Shown in pieces: positions 1-6,356 of a stretch of DNA of 36,417 nucleotides (its first letter is position 1; each line of letters opens with the position of its first letter). Under the pieces are notes generated by a model. That model saw nothing but the letters and a program-made list of their open reading frames with translations. It made no database searches and was not told the origin of the DNA. The stretch is from a virus. Made by a program: the position numbers and the translations under genes. The DNA lies in IMG/VR virus record IMGVR_UViG_3300024518_002530, positions 1-36,417 of that record; one strand, 5' to 3'.

Positions 1-2
1 GC

Positions 3-74
3 GAGAATCAGACATTGGCCGCCTACAGCTATCCCCCCACCCCGCCCGACGCAGAGGAGGGGGAGGATGATTAG
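3..74 (+). CDS. C-terminal end of an unidentified upstream gene (partial)
   Basis: The window opens inside a reading frame that encodes about 23 residues (ENQTLAAYSY...PPTPPDAEEGEDD) and stops with TAG. The tail is proline- and acid-rich, and its coding sequence also supplies the purine-rich Shine-Dalgarno stretch of the next gene, whose ATG lies 8 bases before this stop. The next gene ends in a similar way (PTPPEGE). The function cannot be told from this fragment. The other two frames give arginine- or glycine-rich strings and are less likely. Confidence 0.5.
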   Translation, partial: ENQTLAAYSYPPTPPDAEEGEDD

Positions 75-327
75 CAGGCACAAACTCCGGTGGGCGCTAG
101 AGGCCCGGTACCCGCTGGATCTATCGTTCAACCTGGACAAGTCCATCGAGGCTGCGGCAGGGCGTGAGGCGGACTACGGCGGGTCCGATGGGTGCTACCG
201 AGACCTTGGGTGGTACTGCGCGACGAAGCAGCAGGCCCTCAACAAGCGGAACCGCATCACCGAGCACACGCCGCAGGCATTCTGCAACATCCGACGCAAC
301 GCCCCCACCCCGCCGGAGGGAGAGTGA
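67..327 (+). CDS. Small hypothetical phage protein, 86 aa
   Basis: This is a small basic protein of 86 residues starting at an ATG with a strong GGAGGGGGAGG ribosome site just upstream. It has no signal peptide, membrane segment or recognised motif. The middle is aromatic and glycine-rich (DYGGSDGCYRDLGWYC) and the C-terminus ends PTPPEGE. Its TGA overlaps the ATG of the next gene (TGATG), so translation of the pair is probably coupled. Its last codons carry the next gene's Shine-Dalgarno site, an arrangement also found at three junctions of the minus-strand cluster near the right end. Confidence 0.65.
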   Translation: MISRHKLRWALEARYPLDLSFNLDKSIEAAAGREADYGGSDGCYRDLGWYCATKQQALNKRNRITEHTPQAFCNIRRNAPTPPEGE

Positions 328-677
328 TGGGATACCTATCGAAGGACGATCTCATCCGGCACCTGCGTGGGCGGGTAGTCGAACTGGAGGGGGAGAAGCG
401 TGAACTCTTCCGAGCGATCCCCGGCGCGGATACGACCGAGCAGTTCGTTTCCATGGCTCAGGCGATGTGGAGGCGAGCGTCGAGCGCAGGGGATGTGGAG
501 GCCGAGCTGCGTGATTACCTCGCCAAGTCGGACGCTATCAAGGCAACCCTCACCCAAGACGCCAACACCGTCGCCAAGGAGAACCTAAGGCTGAGGGTTG
601 AGGTGAACCGGTTACTTGACTTACAAGACAGGGCATGGCGACGGCGAGAAAACGAACGGATGCGACGAGAACAATGA
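327..677 (+). CDS. Hypothetical coiled-coil protein, 116 aa
   Basis: The ATG at 327 overlaps the stop of the previous gene and follows GGAGGGAGAG, so it is preferred over longer in-frame starts. The 116-residue product is charged and mostly helical by eye: an N-terminal segment (LIRHLRGRVVELEGEKRELF), a short central part, then a second heptad-like helix (ENLRLRVEVNRLLDLQDRAW) and a very basic end. A soluble coiled-coil oligomer or nucleic-acid-associated protein would fit, but no family is recognised. Its stop overlaps the start of the lipoprotein gene (ATGA). Confidence 0.65.
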   Translation: MGYLSKDDLIRHLRGRVVELEGEKRELFRAIPGADTTEQFVSMAQAMWRRASSAGDVEAELRDYLAKSDAIKATLTQDANTVAKENLRLRVEVNRLLDLQDRAWRRRENERMRREQ

Positions 678-1096
678 AAGCACCAATCATCATCACAGCA
701 ACCCTCTTCCTCGCATCCTGCTCCCAAGCATCCGCCGACACCTACGATCCATGGAACACGCCCGCCGCTGAATCTTGTGGCCTGCACCTCGCGGGGAACA
801 ACTACACGTGCGCGTGTGGCTGCACTGGGGATACTGCCTACTCCATTAGCGCCAACGACTGGCCCTGGCCCATGGGTATCTGCAAGTATTCCCTCGGCAC
901 ATATCAGGACTACACGAGGGGCGCGACATGCCTCCTGTTCAATGGCCCGTGTCCGAAGACGGCGCATTCCCACTTTCAACTCATCAACGAGGATGGCCAG
1001 GAAGCATGCACAACCCTCGGCGTCCACACGGTGCGGTGCCACGGGTGCGACCACGTGGTGTCCCTGGCGGACTACGGGTGCCAATGGATTCAGTAA
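674..1096 (+). CDS. Cysteine-rich phage lipoprotein, 140 aa
   Basis: The ATG at 674 overlaps the previous stop (ATGA) and gives a textbook lipoprotein signal: a short basic start, a hydrophobic core (IIITATLFLA) and the lipobox L13-A14-S15-C16. Starting 13 codons earlier would bury this signal behind charged residues. The mature part has eleven further cysteines (a C-A-C-G-C cluster near residues 45-49 and C-H-G-C near the end), so it is probably a disulfide-bonded domain tethered in the envelope and facing the periplasm or outside. Many phage lipoproteins act in superinfection exclusion; nothing in the sequence proves that here. The Shine-Dalgarno site is weak, which suggests coupling to the gene before it. 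Confidence 0.7.
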   Translation: MKAPIIITATLFLASCSQASADTYDPWNTPAAESCGLHLAGNNYTCACGCTGDTAYSISANDWPWPMGICKYSLGTYQDYTRGATCLLFNGPCPKTAHSHFQLINEDGQEACTTLGVHTVRCHGCDHVVSLADYGCQWIQ

Positions 1097-1275
1097 ACGC
1101 AATCCGCCACCTCGTCAACATCCGTCGCGGGTTCGATCCTGCGGACGCCGAGGAGTTCGTTGACAACAACCCGCTTGCAATCCGCATGCTAGCCATGCAC
1201 ACTGACCGGCCTGCATCGCAGCGGTACATCACCGCGGAGGATATCGATGAGCTGGACATCGGAGAAACCGACTGA
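1084..1275 (+). CDS. Small acidic hypothetical protein, 63 aa
   Basis: The ATG at 1084 lies 13 bases inside the end of the lipoprotein gene. The earlier in-frame starts would lie deep inside that gene, so the short form is preferred. The product has a basic N-terminal half (NAIRHLVNIRRGFDP) and a very acidic C-terminus (ITAEDIDELDIGETD). It is soluble with no recognised domain. The next gene starts 29 bases before its stop. Confidence 0.5.
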   Translation: MDSVNAIRHLVNIRRGFDPADAEEFVDNNPLAIRMLAMHTDRPASQRYITAEDIDELDIGETD

Positions 1276-1432
1276 GCCCGGGTGGTACTGGCTGCGTACC
1301 GCCGAATCTCTGGCATGCGTCGAGTTCAAGCGCAGCCAGAACGGCACGTGGTTCGTTTACCGCGGTCACCGCATAACTCCCCTCGACGAAATAGACGGAC
1401 AATGGGAAGAGATTTCGCCACCGAAGACGTAA
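1247..1432 (+). CDS. Small W-rich phage protein, 61 aa
   Basis: The product begins MSWTSEKPTEPGWYWLRT and ends WEEISPPKT. The pattern 'KPTEPGWYW...(30-40 residues)...W.EI.PP' is a familiar signature of short uncharacterised phage proteins of 60-80 residues. Its role is unknown; the size and repeated tryptophans suggest a small beta fold. A GGAG lies just before the ATG. It overlaps both neighbours, as is normal in this small-gene run. Confidence 0.6.
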   Translation: MSWTSEKPTEPGWYWLRTAESLACVEFKRSQNGTWFVYRGHRITPLDEIDGQWEEISPPKT

Positions 1433-1869
1433 TCCAGGCTGCTCACTGGCTCGCCAAGATGGCCATCGAGTTCAGGGTCATGCCCGCGGCTGCGGCTTAC
1501 CCCGGCTCGCCTACGTGGCAGCACCTCATGTTCGCTATCGGGGACTTCGAGCGGCGGTACCGCGAGGCGTACCCGGGCGAGGTCGGTGACATCCAGCGGT
1601 ACCAGGGGGTCAAGCTCGACAACGGTGGGGTGCTGCTCAAGGGCGAGCGCGGGATCATCCTTGCCGAGTTGGTGGCGAAGTGCATCGAGATCCCCAAGGC
1701 GTGCCTGGTTGCAATCGAGATCCCGGGCGACGTGCCCCCCGAGCAGGTGCCGATCATTGCTGGCCAGGTCAAGCACATCATCGACGATGACGAGGTGCGT
1801 GTAATGGTTCTCACGAACGGGCAGAAGTTGACGGCGCTGCGTTGTCCTGAGTGCGATCCTGTGGTATAG
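1402..1869 (+). CDS. Hypothetical protein, 155 aa
   Basis: The start is placed at the ATG at 1402 (MGRDFATEDVIQAAHWLAKM), inside the end of the previous gene, because the 40 in-frame codons upstream are an arginine-rich shadow of that gene. The N-terminal half is helical and aromatic. The C-terminal half looks beta-rich (GVKLDNGGVLLKGERGIIL, then VAIEIPGDVPPEQVPII and VRVMVLTNGQKLTALRCPECD). The last residues hold C-P-E-C. No family is recognised. A promoter-like element lies over its last codons, so this is probably the last gene of the first run. Confidence 0.6.
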   Translation: MGRDFATEDVIQAAHWLAKMAIEFRVMPAAAAYPGSPTWQHLMFAIGDFERRYREAYPGEVGDIQRYQGVKLDNGGVLLKGERGIILAELVAKCIEIPKACLVAIEIPGDVPPEQVPIIAGQVKHIIDDDEVRVMVLTNGQKLTALRCPECDPVV

Positions 1870-1870
1870 T
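1842..1870 (+). promoter_or_regulatory. Promoter-like element P1
   Basis: TTGTCC and TATAGT are separated by 17 bases, and the -10 box has a TG one base upstream (TGGTATAGT, an extended -10). It overlaps the end of the 1402 gene and lies about 45 bases before a hairpin terminator at 1916. It is therefore the first of a series of promoter-then-terminator units. The match to sigma-70 consensus is visible; activity is inferred. Confidence 0.5.
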
Positions 1871-1875
1871 CCCGT

Positions 1876-1896
1876 AGCGGGCCAGGGACTCCCGCT
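1876..1896 (+). other. Leader hairpin in the first short unit
   Basis: AGCGGG at 1876 pairs with CCCGCT at 1891 around a nine-base loop. It would be at the very 5' end of an RNA started from P1 and lies before terminator T1, so the P1-T1 transcript would be a short two-hairpin RNA of about 75-80 bases. Confidence 0.4.
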
Positions 1897-1915
1897 GCTG
1901 CTGGTGGATTTCTTG

Positions 1916-1952
1916 GCGCCCCGTGATGTGCTCTCCATTGCGGGGCGCTTTC
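1916..1952 (+). terminator. Terminator-like hairpin T1
   Basis: GCGCCCCG (1916-1923) pairs with CGGGGCGC (1941-1948) around a 17-base loop and is followed by a short TTT run. The U-tract is short, so termination may be partial. The sequence TCTCCATTGCG in and after its loop recurs at T2, so the two hairpins look like copies of one module. Confidence 0.5.
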
Positions 1953-1953
1953 A

Positions 1954-1962
1954 TGTTATGGT
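1954..1962 (+). promoter_or_regulatory. Extended -10 promoter-like element P2
   Basis: TGTTATGGT is an extended -10 box (TG-N-TATGGT) directly after hairpin T1 and 24 bases before the ATG at 1986. No good -35 is seen at the normal distance. It could start a very short leader for the 1986 gene. Confidence 0.35.
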
Positions 1963-1985
1963 GAGCACCTAACCCAGGAGACGCC

Positions 1986-2180
1986 ATGTTCGGTCGATTG
2001 CTAGGAGAGTTGATTTCCGCCCCGTTCAAACTCGCTCAGGTGCCCACCAAGATCCTCAAGGCTGTGGATGAGGCAACTCTGGACACCGGCGCGGCTGAGG
2101 CGCTGGATGACGTCGTGGACGATACCATTGGTGAGGCAGGTCGAAACATCCGCGACAATCTGGCGGACCTGGACGATTAG
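1986..2180 (+). CDS. Small acidic hypothetical protein, 64 aa
   Basis: A CCAGGAG ribosome site lies 7 bases before the ATG. The product begins with an amphipathic, hydrophobic-basic helix (MFGRLLGELISAPFKLAQVPTKILKAV) and then becomes very acidic (DEATLDTGAAEALDDVVDDTIGEAG...). It has no signal peptide. It stands alone between hairpin T1 and the next promoter-like element, with its own possible promoter. Its place in the control region makes a regulatory or early role possible, but no family is recognised. Confidence 0.65.
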   Translation: MFGRLLGELISAPFKLAQVPTKILKAVDEATLDTGAAEALDDVVDDTIGEAGRNIRDNLADLDD

Positions 2181-2201
2181 GTAGCGCACTGGGGCCGGAA
2201 A

Positions 2202-2210
2202 TGGTATGGT
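2202..2210 (+). promoter_or_regulatory. Extended -10 promoter-like element P3
   Basis: TGGTATGGT is an extended -10 box set in GGCCGGAAATGGTATGGT, which is nearly the same as the context of the strong promoter P4 at 2342-2369. The -35 region (around TAGCGC) is poor. It is followed within 35 bases by hairpin T2, so an RNA from it would be only about 55 bases long. Confidence 0.35.
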
Positions 2211-2243
2211 GTGCCCCTGGTCTTACCGGACCGGATCTCCATT

Positions 2244-2273
2244 GCGTCCCCTGTTGTGGCAGGGGGCGCTTTC
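2244..2273 (+). terminator. Intrinsic terminator-like hairpin T2
   Basis: GCGTCCCCTG (2244-2253) pairs with CAGGGGGCGC (2260-2269), ten pairs with one G-U, around the loop TTGTGG, followed by TTTC. The stem is strong and the T-run short. The flanks (TCTCCATTGCG before, GGGGCGCTTTCA at the 3' arm) match those of T1. Confidence 0.6.
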
Positions 2274-2299
2274 ACAATCAGGGGGAGAACGTCTCTCCC

Positions 2300-2343
2300 A
2301 GCCCCCGCGCGATTCTAGCCGAGTTCGTGGGGGCTTCTTTGTT
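2300..2343 (+). terminator. Intrinsic terminator T3
   Basis: AGCCCCCGCG (2300-2309) pairs with CGTGGGGGCT (2326-2335) with one G-U pair and a 16-base loop, followed by TCTTTGTT. Its T-tract runs straight into the -35 box of promoter P4, so it would insulate P4 from upstream transcription. Confidence 0.65.
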
Positions 2344-2369
2344 GACAAAGGGCCCGGAAATGGTATGAT
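2342..2369 (+). promoter_or_regulatory. Strong sigma-70-type promoter P4
   Basis: A perfect TTGACA (2342-2347), a 16-base spacer and TATGAT (2364-2369) with an extended TG make this the best promoter in the window. No plausible gene begins behind it before terminator T4 at 2518, so it appears to drive a non-coding RNA of about 185 bases, or read through into the structural operon. Confidence 0.75.
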
Positions 2370-2375
2370 CCCCCC

Positions 2376-2560
2376 GTGCCTTGTTGGCACACCGTCCCCC
2401 GCAATCCATTAGTCCGGTCGCCGGGGGGCACTTGTAAACTTGGTGGACTGTGACATCCGATTTCGCATAGGTGGATGGTGCCCTGCGAATGCCCATCTAG
2501 TCGCGTTACATCAAGTAAACCCCCTCCCCCAGTCGACTTCGGGGGGAGGGGGTTTTTTTA
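2376..2560 (+). ncRNA. Candidate small RNA between P4 and T4
   Basis: This stretch lies between a consensus promoter and a strong intrinsic terminator and has no credible gene. It can fold: GTGCC-TTGTT-GGCAC right at the 5' end, and TTCGCA near 2460 facing TGCGAA near 2486. Open frames crossing it have no ribosome site and run through the terminator. The predicted RNA is about 185 bases; its 5' end is inferred from promoter spacing. It could be a regulatory RNA or an attenuated leader. No known RNA family is recognised. Confidence 0.45.
2518..2560 (+). terminator. Strong intrinsic terminator T4
   Basis: AACCCCCTCCCCC (2518-2530) pairs perfectly with GGGGGAGGGGGTT (2542-2554) around an ATCGACTTC-like loop and is followed by a run of seven T. 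It is the clearest terminator in the window. Promoter P5 begins at the base after its tail. Confidence 0.85.
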
Positions 2561-2589
2561 TTGACGGTGGGGGTCGGACGATTTACTGT
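2561..2589 (+). promoter_or_regulatory. Promoter-like element P5
   Basis: TTGACG (2561-2566), a 17-base spacer and TACTGT (2584-2589) directly follow the T-run of T4. The -35 is good and the -10 fair. The next features downstream are the two competing hairpins at 2705-2758, so P5 would make a leader of about 160 bases that may end at T5. Confidence 0.5.
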
Positions 2590-2595
2590 GTGAGT

Positions 2596-2758
2596 TCGGT
2601 TTTTCAGGATATAGGCACCCGTCGGAATATCGGTCCGGGGGTTCCATACGCAGGCGACCCCGAGCGCACAGGCCATGGTCGAGGCGGATTTCAAATCCGT
2701 ACTCACGGGGATCTCTGTTAGCCCCGTCCGGATTCATGATCCAGGCGGGGCGCTTTTC
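2596..2758 (+). ncRNA. Candidate second small RNA or attenuated leader between P5 and T5
   Basis: No credible gene lies here. The RNA would contain a hairpin GCGGA-TTTCAAA-TCCGT near 2686-2702 and then two hairpins that cannot form together: ACGGGG (2705-2710) with CCCCGT (2722-2727), or GCCCCG (2721-2726) with CGGGGC (2746-2751) followed by TTTT. That is the layout of a transcription attenuator. The trigger, if any, is unknown. Confidence 0.4.
2721..2758 (+). terminator. Terminator T5, part of a possible attenuator
   Basis: GCCCCG (2721-2726) pairs with CGGGGC (2746-2751), and inside this GGAT pairs with ATCC around TCATG; CGCTTTTCG follows. The 3' arm GGGGCGCTTT resembles those of T1 and T2. 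The upstream arm can instead pair with 2705-2710, which would undo the terminator. Confidence 0.55.
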
Positions 2759-2777
2759 GTCTATATATCGATTCCCC

Positions 2778-2806
2778 TTGCTTTCCTTGCATCCCGACGC
2801 TATAGC
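2778..2806 (+). promoter_or_regulatory. Promoter-like element P6 ahead of the structural operon
   Basis: TTGCTT (2778-2783), a 17-base spacer and TATAGC (2801-2806) lie after T5 and about 70 bases before the portal gene. Both boxes match four of six consensus bases. It is a candidate promoter for head and tail genes; read-through from P4 or P5 is the alternative. Confidence 0.4.
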
Positions 2807-2874
2807 CCCCACCATACCCAGCACGGGGGGCAGAGTTCCGTTCGGGGTCTGCCGAGATCGAGCGAACACTTTCG

Positions 2875-5244
2875 GTGCCGGTGGGTGGGCGAACATCCCA
2901 CGACTTCATCAAGGAGAAAGCACTCTCCATCGGGGGAGGACTCCCTGGACAGTTCGCCACGTCGTCGAGCATCTCCCAGATGCTCCGACAGAGCACCACC
3001 GAAACGCTCGAACGCCCCTACGTCCAGTCGGCCATCGTCTATGCGTGCATCAACGCACGCGCACGCGCCCTGACGGCGATCCCGATCAAGTACTGGACGG
3101 ACGAGTCGAAGGAAACCCCCGTCACGGACCGGGCGTTCCTCGACCTCATGCGGCGCCCCAATCCGCTGCTATCGGCCCGTAAATTCTGGCGAATCCAGGA
3201 AATCCATTATGGGCTAGCGGGGGGGTCGTTCTGGTTTATGAACGGCAAGGACCTCCAGCCCGTCATGCCGGGCGAGCTCCCCACCGAAATCTGGCCCGTC
3301 CGCGAGGATCTGGTCAAGCCGATCTTCGACAAGGGCAACAAGTCCGGGCTCCCCGACGCGTGGGCGTTCAACTCTGCTACCGGAGCCGAGGTCACGTATC
3401 CGGACCACGCCGTCGCCCACCTGTTCGATCCCGACCCCCACAACCCGCTCAGGGGTGTGGGACCGATGCAGGCCGCGTTCCGTGGGGCAAACGTCTCCTT
3501 CAAGGCCGAGGCGTTTGACGATGCTCTCACGGCCAACGGGGGCCGGATCGGCGGGGTTCTCCAGCACGAGAGCGCGATGCTCGATGAGAAGCAGAGATCG
3601 CAGCTAGAGCAGTCGTTCCACGAGAATCACGAGAAGGCGGTCAACCATAAGAAAACCGCCGTCCTGCCCGCGGGACTGTCGTTCAAGCCCACGGCGTTCA
3701 GTCCGCTCGACATGGACTTTGCGACCATGCGGGAGTGGATGCGGCAACAGTCGATGATGGTCTTCGGTTGCACCAAGCCACTCCTCGGTATCACGGACGA
3801 TGTGAACCGCGCCAACGCCGAGGCTGCACGCCGCGTGTTCTACGAGAACACCATCGTTCCTCAGACGTCCTACTATGAGGACGAATTCGATCGCGCGTTC
3901 ATCTCCGATCTCCGGGGGCCGCTGTCGACTGTGGTCATGGAGTTCGATCTCTCGGCGGTGCCCGCACTGCGGGAGAACATCGATTCCCAGGTCGAGCGGA
4001 TTCTGAAGCTCATGGGTGTCGGTCGCTCGTTCGCCGAGGCTGCCGCTATCGTGGGACTGACTATCGAAGAAGACATTCCCGGCGGTGAGGACAGGTACAT
4101 CTCGAACACGTTGACCGCGATTGCGAACGAAGAGAAGGACGACGAGACCACCGCGAGCCCGCAGGCCAGCCTGAACGGAGCCCAGGTCACGGCGATGGTG
4201 GACATCGTGCAGAAGGTCGCCACGGGTACCCTGCCGAAGTCGTCTGCGGAACAGATGCTCACCACGTCGTTCCCGATTGATCTCAAGCGGGCGAAGGCGA
4301 TCCTGTCCAGCGTGAAGGAAGGATCTGTAGATCCGTTGGCGGTGAAATCGTTGTCGCACTCAGACCGACGCGCGAAAGCCGACGCGTTCGATGAGATGCT
4401 GATTCCCTTCGACAAGAAGATTGCCAAGGGATACGCGCGGGTGATGAAGGATCAGATCCTCGCTCAACGCAGTCGGTTGCGCGATATCGCCAAGGGGAAG
4501 AAGGACAACCCCGTTCCGATAGTCGAGTGGTCGCACCTCTACCGCGAGCGGAACATCTATGGCGAACCCGAGGGTGATGCTGAGTGGACGACGGTTCGCA
4601 CGATCAGCGAGGCCGAACTCGACCGACTGTTCATCGGCAACGAAGAGAAGTGGGGCCGCGAACTGTGGGGTGCGATGGAGGGTGGCATGAAGGAAGCCAT
4701 CAACCGCGCGGCCGAGGATATGGCGGCCGAGCTGGGAACCACGGCATTCCCCACCGCGACCGATCCCGCCATCGTCGACATGCTCAAGGCGAAGAAGATC
4801 CTCATTGTCGAGGGCGCCGAGACCACGCTTGCCGAGCAGATCAAGCGCGCGATTCTGCGGGGGATGACTGACGCTGACGATAGCCTCCCGCTTGCGACGC
4901 GAGTAGCGGAAGCCCTGCAAGACCTGGAGTCCGAGATGCGCGTCATGCTTGACCGGGTAGGCACCCGAGCCGAGATGATCGCACGCACCGAAACAACGTC
5001 GGTTGCCAACGCTGCCCGTGTACGGCAGATGGAAGAGGCCGACGTCGAGAAGCACGATTGGTTGTCGGCGGGAGACGATCTCGTACGGACGCTACCTGTG
5101 AACCATCGCATCGATGGCCAGGTCCGCAACGTCGGCAAGGAGTTCTCAAACGGTCTGCGGTGGCCGGGTGACAGCGAACGCGCAACGAGCGCGGGCGCCG
5201 TCGTCAACTGTCGCTGCACCACTCTCGCGGTAATCGAAGAATGA
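2875..5244 (+). CDS. Portal protein with C-terminal MuF-like head morphogenesis domain, 789 aa
   Basis: The N-terminal half (about residues 30-420) has the features of HK97-family portals: YVQSAIVYACINARARALTA near the start, the RGVGPMQAA region, and a long helical part with TKPLLGITDDVNRANAEAA. Portals form the dodecameric DNA gate at one head vertex. The C-terminal part (about 640-789) is a MuF-like minor head domain: ARTETTSVANAAR, then His744 (HRIDGQ) and the closing NCRC motif at 778-781. The two are usually separate genes; here they are one chain, about twice normal portal length. The frame opens after a stop at 2803 and holds only GTG starts (2875 or 2881) with a weak ribosome site, so the exact start is uncertain. 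It overlaps the protease gene by 4 bases. No terminase precedes it. Confidence 0.9.
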   Translation: MPVGGRTSHDFIKEKALSIGGGLPGQFATSSSISQMLRQSTTETLERPYVQSAIVYACINARARALTAIPIKYWTDESKETPVTDRAFLDLMRRPNPLLSARKFWRIQEIHYGLAGGSFWFMNGKDLQPVMPGELPTEIWPVREDLVKPIFDKGNKSGLPDAWAFNSATGAEVTYPDHAVAHLFDPDPHNPLRGVGPMQAAFRGANVSFKAEAFDDALTANGGRIGGVLQHESAMLDEKQRSQLEQSFHENHEKAVNHKKTAVLPAGLSFKPTAFSPLDMDFATMREWMRQQSMMVFGCTKPLLGITDDVNRANAEAARRVFYENTIVPQTSYYEDEFDRAFISDLRGPLSTVVMEFDLSAVPALRENIDSQVERILKLMGVGRSFAEAAAIVGLTIEEDIPGGEDRYISNTLTAIANEEKDDETTASPQASLNGAQVTAMVDIVQKVATGTLPKSSAEQMLTTSFPIDLKRAKAILSSVKEGSVDPLAVKSLSHSDRRAKADAFDEMLIPFDKKIAKGYARVMKDQILAQRSRLRDIAKGKKDNPVPIVEWSHLYRERNIYGEPEGDAEWTTVRTISEAELDRLFIGNEEKWGRELWGAMEGGMKEAINRAAEDMAAELGTTAFPTATDPAIVDMLKAKKILIVEGAETTLAEQIKRAILRGMTDADDSLPLATRVAEALQDLESEMRVMLDRVGTRAEMIARTETTSVANAARVRQMEEADVEKHDWLSAGDDLVRTLPVNHRIDGQVRNVGKEFSNGLRWPGDSERATSAGAVVNCRCTTLAVIEE

Positions 5245-6356
5245 ATACACACGACATCATCCGAGCGTGGGCATACGGCGAAGACGTTGAAGACCTGACC
5301 CCGGAACAGCGACGGGCTATCGCTCAGATCGCATCGGGCACAGCCGACGAACGGGAACTCCTGGCTGCGGGTGAGGCGTTCGTTATGGACGTGAAGGGCA
5401 TTGCCCCGCAAACGCGTTGCCATGCGTGTGGACCGTTCGAGAAAGCGAACAAGGAAGCCGGGGTTATCCCGTGGGTGTTCTCGGACGAATCCGTGGACCG
5501 CATGGGCGACATCGTTCGCCAACGTGGCTTGGGGCTGAAGAACTTCCGCAAGAACCCGGTGATTCTGTTTGGGCACAACGACCGCGGGGAACCGATCGGC
5601 AAGGCGGAGAACATCCGCAAGGTCGAAGTCAAGGGAAGCCCCGCCACGGTGGCCGACATCAAGTTCGCTGTCGAGGAGTCCGAGGACGCGGCGCGTAAGT
5701 TCCGTCTCGCTGCGGGCGGGTTCATCAAGGCGGGGTCCATCGGGTTCAAGCCGTTCGAGACCAAGGTACCCAAGGACGATGACGAACGGCAGTCCATGGG
5801 GCTCGGTCGGTTCGGCGTGGTGTTCGAGAAATCGGAGCTGTTGGAATTCAGCCTGGTGACTGTGCCCGCGAACGCGAACGCTCTGCAACAGGGTATCAAG
5901 GCGGGGGACATCGACGAACGCGATGCCGACTGGTACGCCGCGATTACGGATCCCACGGAAAAGGAGTGGGAGAAGTACGCGCGCAAGCGGGCGAGGGCGT
6001 TTGTTGATATGGGGGCGTCGGGTGACGATATGGAAGCGATGGCGCCGTTACATCGGGTGGGTGATGGGTCTCGCGAGACAGCCGAGTTTCTTGCCGCCAG
6101 AGGAGTGACCGTCAATGACCCGTCGTTCACGTGGGGCACCGAAACCCTCAAGTCCATAGCCGACTCACAGGCCAAACAAAACGACGTGCTAGCCGAGCTT
6201 GCCTCATCGCAACGCATGCTCGCACGATCAATCACCGACCTCGGTGACTGCCTCGGTGGTATCCGCAAGGTGCCCGATACCGAGCCGTCCGATGCTGAGG
6301 ATCCGGTAGAGCTACTTACCGAGATACGAAACCTCTTCAACCGAGGTACGGAATGA
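5241..6356 (+). CDS. Prohead maturation protease, S78 family, 371 aa
   Basis: This serine protease cuts the capsid scaffold domain during head maturation. Family motifs are clear: PVILFGHN with catalytic His112, the strand FIKAGSIGFKPF with nucleophile Ser166, and ELLEFSLVTVPANANA at 199-214. The N-terminal 60 residues precede the protease core, and the C-terminal 150 residues are charged and helical and may serve as a scaffold or targeting part. It is longer than the roughly 200-residue HK97 enzyme. The start is fixed by the ATGA overlap with the portal gene, and the stop overlaps the capsid start, so the three genes are probably translated together. Confidence 0.92.
   Translation: MNTHDIIRAWAYGEDVEDLTPEQRRAIAQIASGTADERELLAAGEAFVMDVKGIAPQTRCHACGPFEKANKEAGVIPWVFSDESVDRMGDIVRQRGLGLKNFRKNPVILFGHNDRGEPIGKAENIRKVEVKGSPATVADIKFAVEESEDAARKFRLAAGGFIKAGSIGFKPFETKVPKDDDERQSMGLGRFGVVFEKSELLEFSLVTVPANANALQQGIKAGDIDERDADWYAAITDPTEKEWEKYARKRARAFVDMGASGDDMEAMAPLHRVGDGSRETAEFLAARGVTVNDPSFTWGTETLKSIADSQAKQNDVLAELASSQRMLARSITDLGDCLGGIRKVPDTEPSDAEDPVELLTEIRNLFNRGTE

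Noticed and set aside
2655-2751. Possible tRNA (Ser- or Sec-like, anticodon loop TTTCAAA reading UCA)
   Set aside because: The D-arm-like and anticodon stems compete for the same GGC, the T-arm lacks the usual TTCRANN and has a mismatch, and no 7-bp acceptor stem closes it. The 3' part is better explained as a terminator.
2206-2874. Several open frames of 60-150 codons across the control region on both strands
   Set aside because: They run through strong terminators and promoters, have no ribosome sites, and their products are Pro/Arg/Gly/Ser-rich as expected from GC-rich non-coding DNA.
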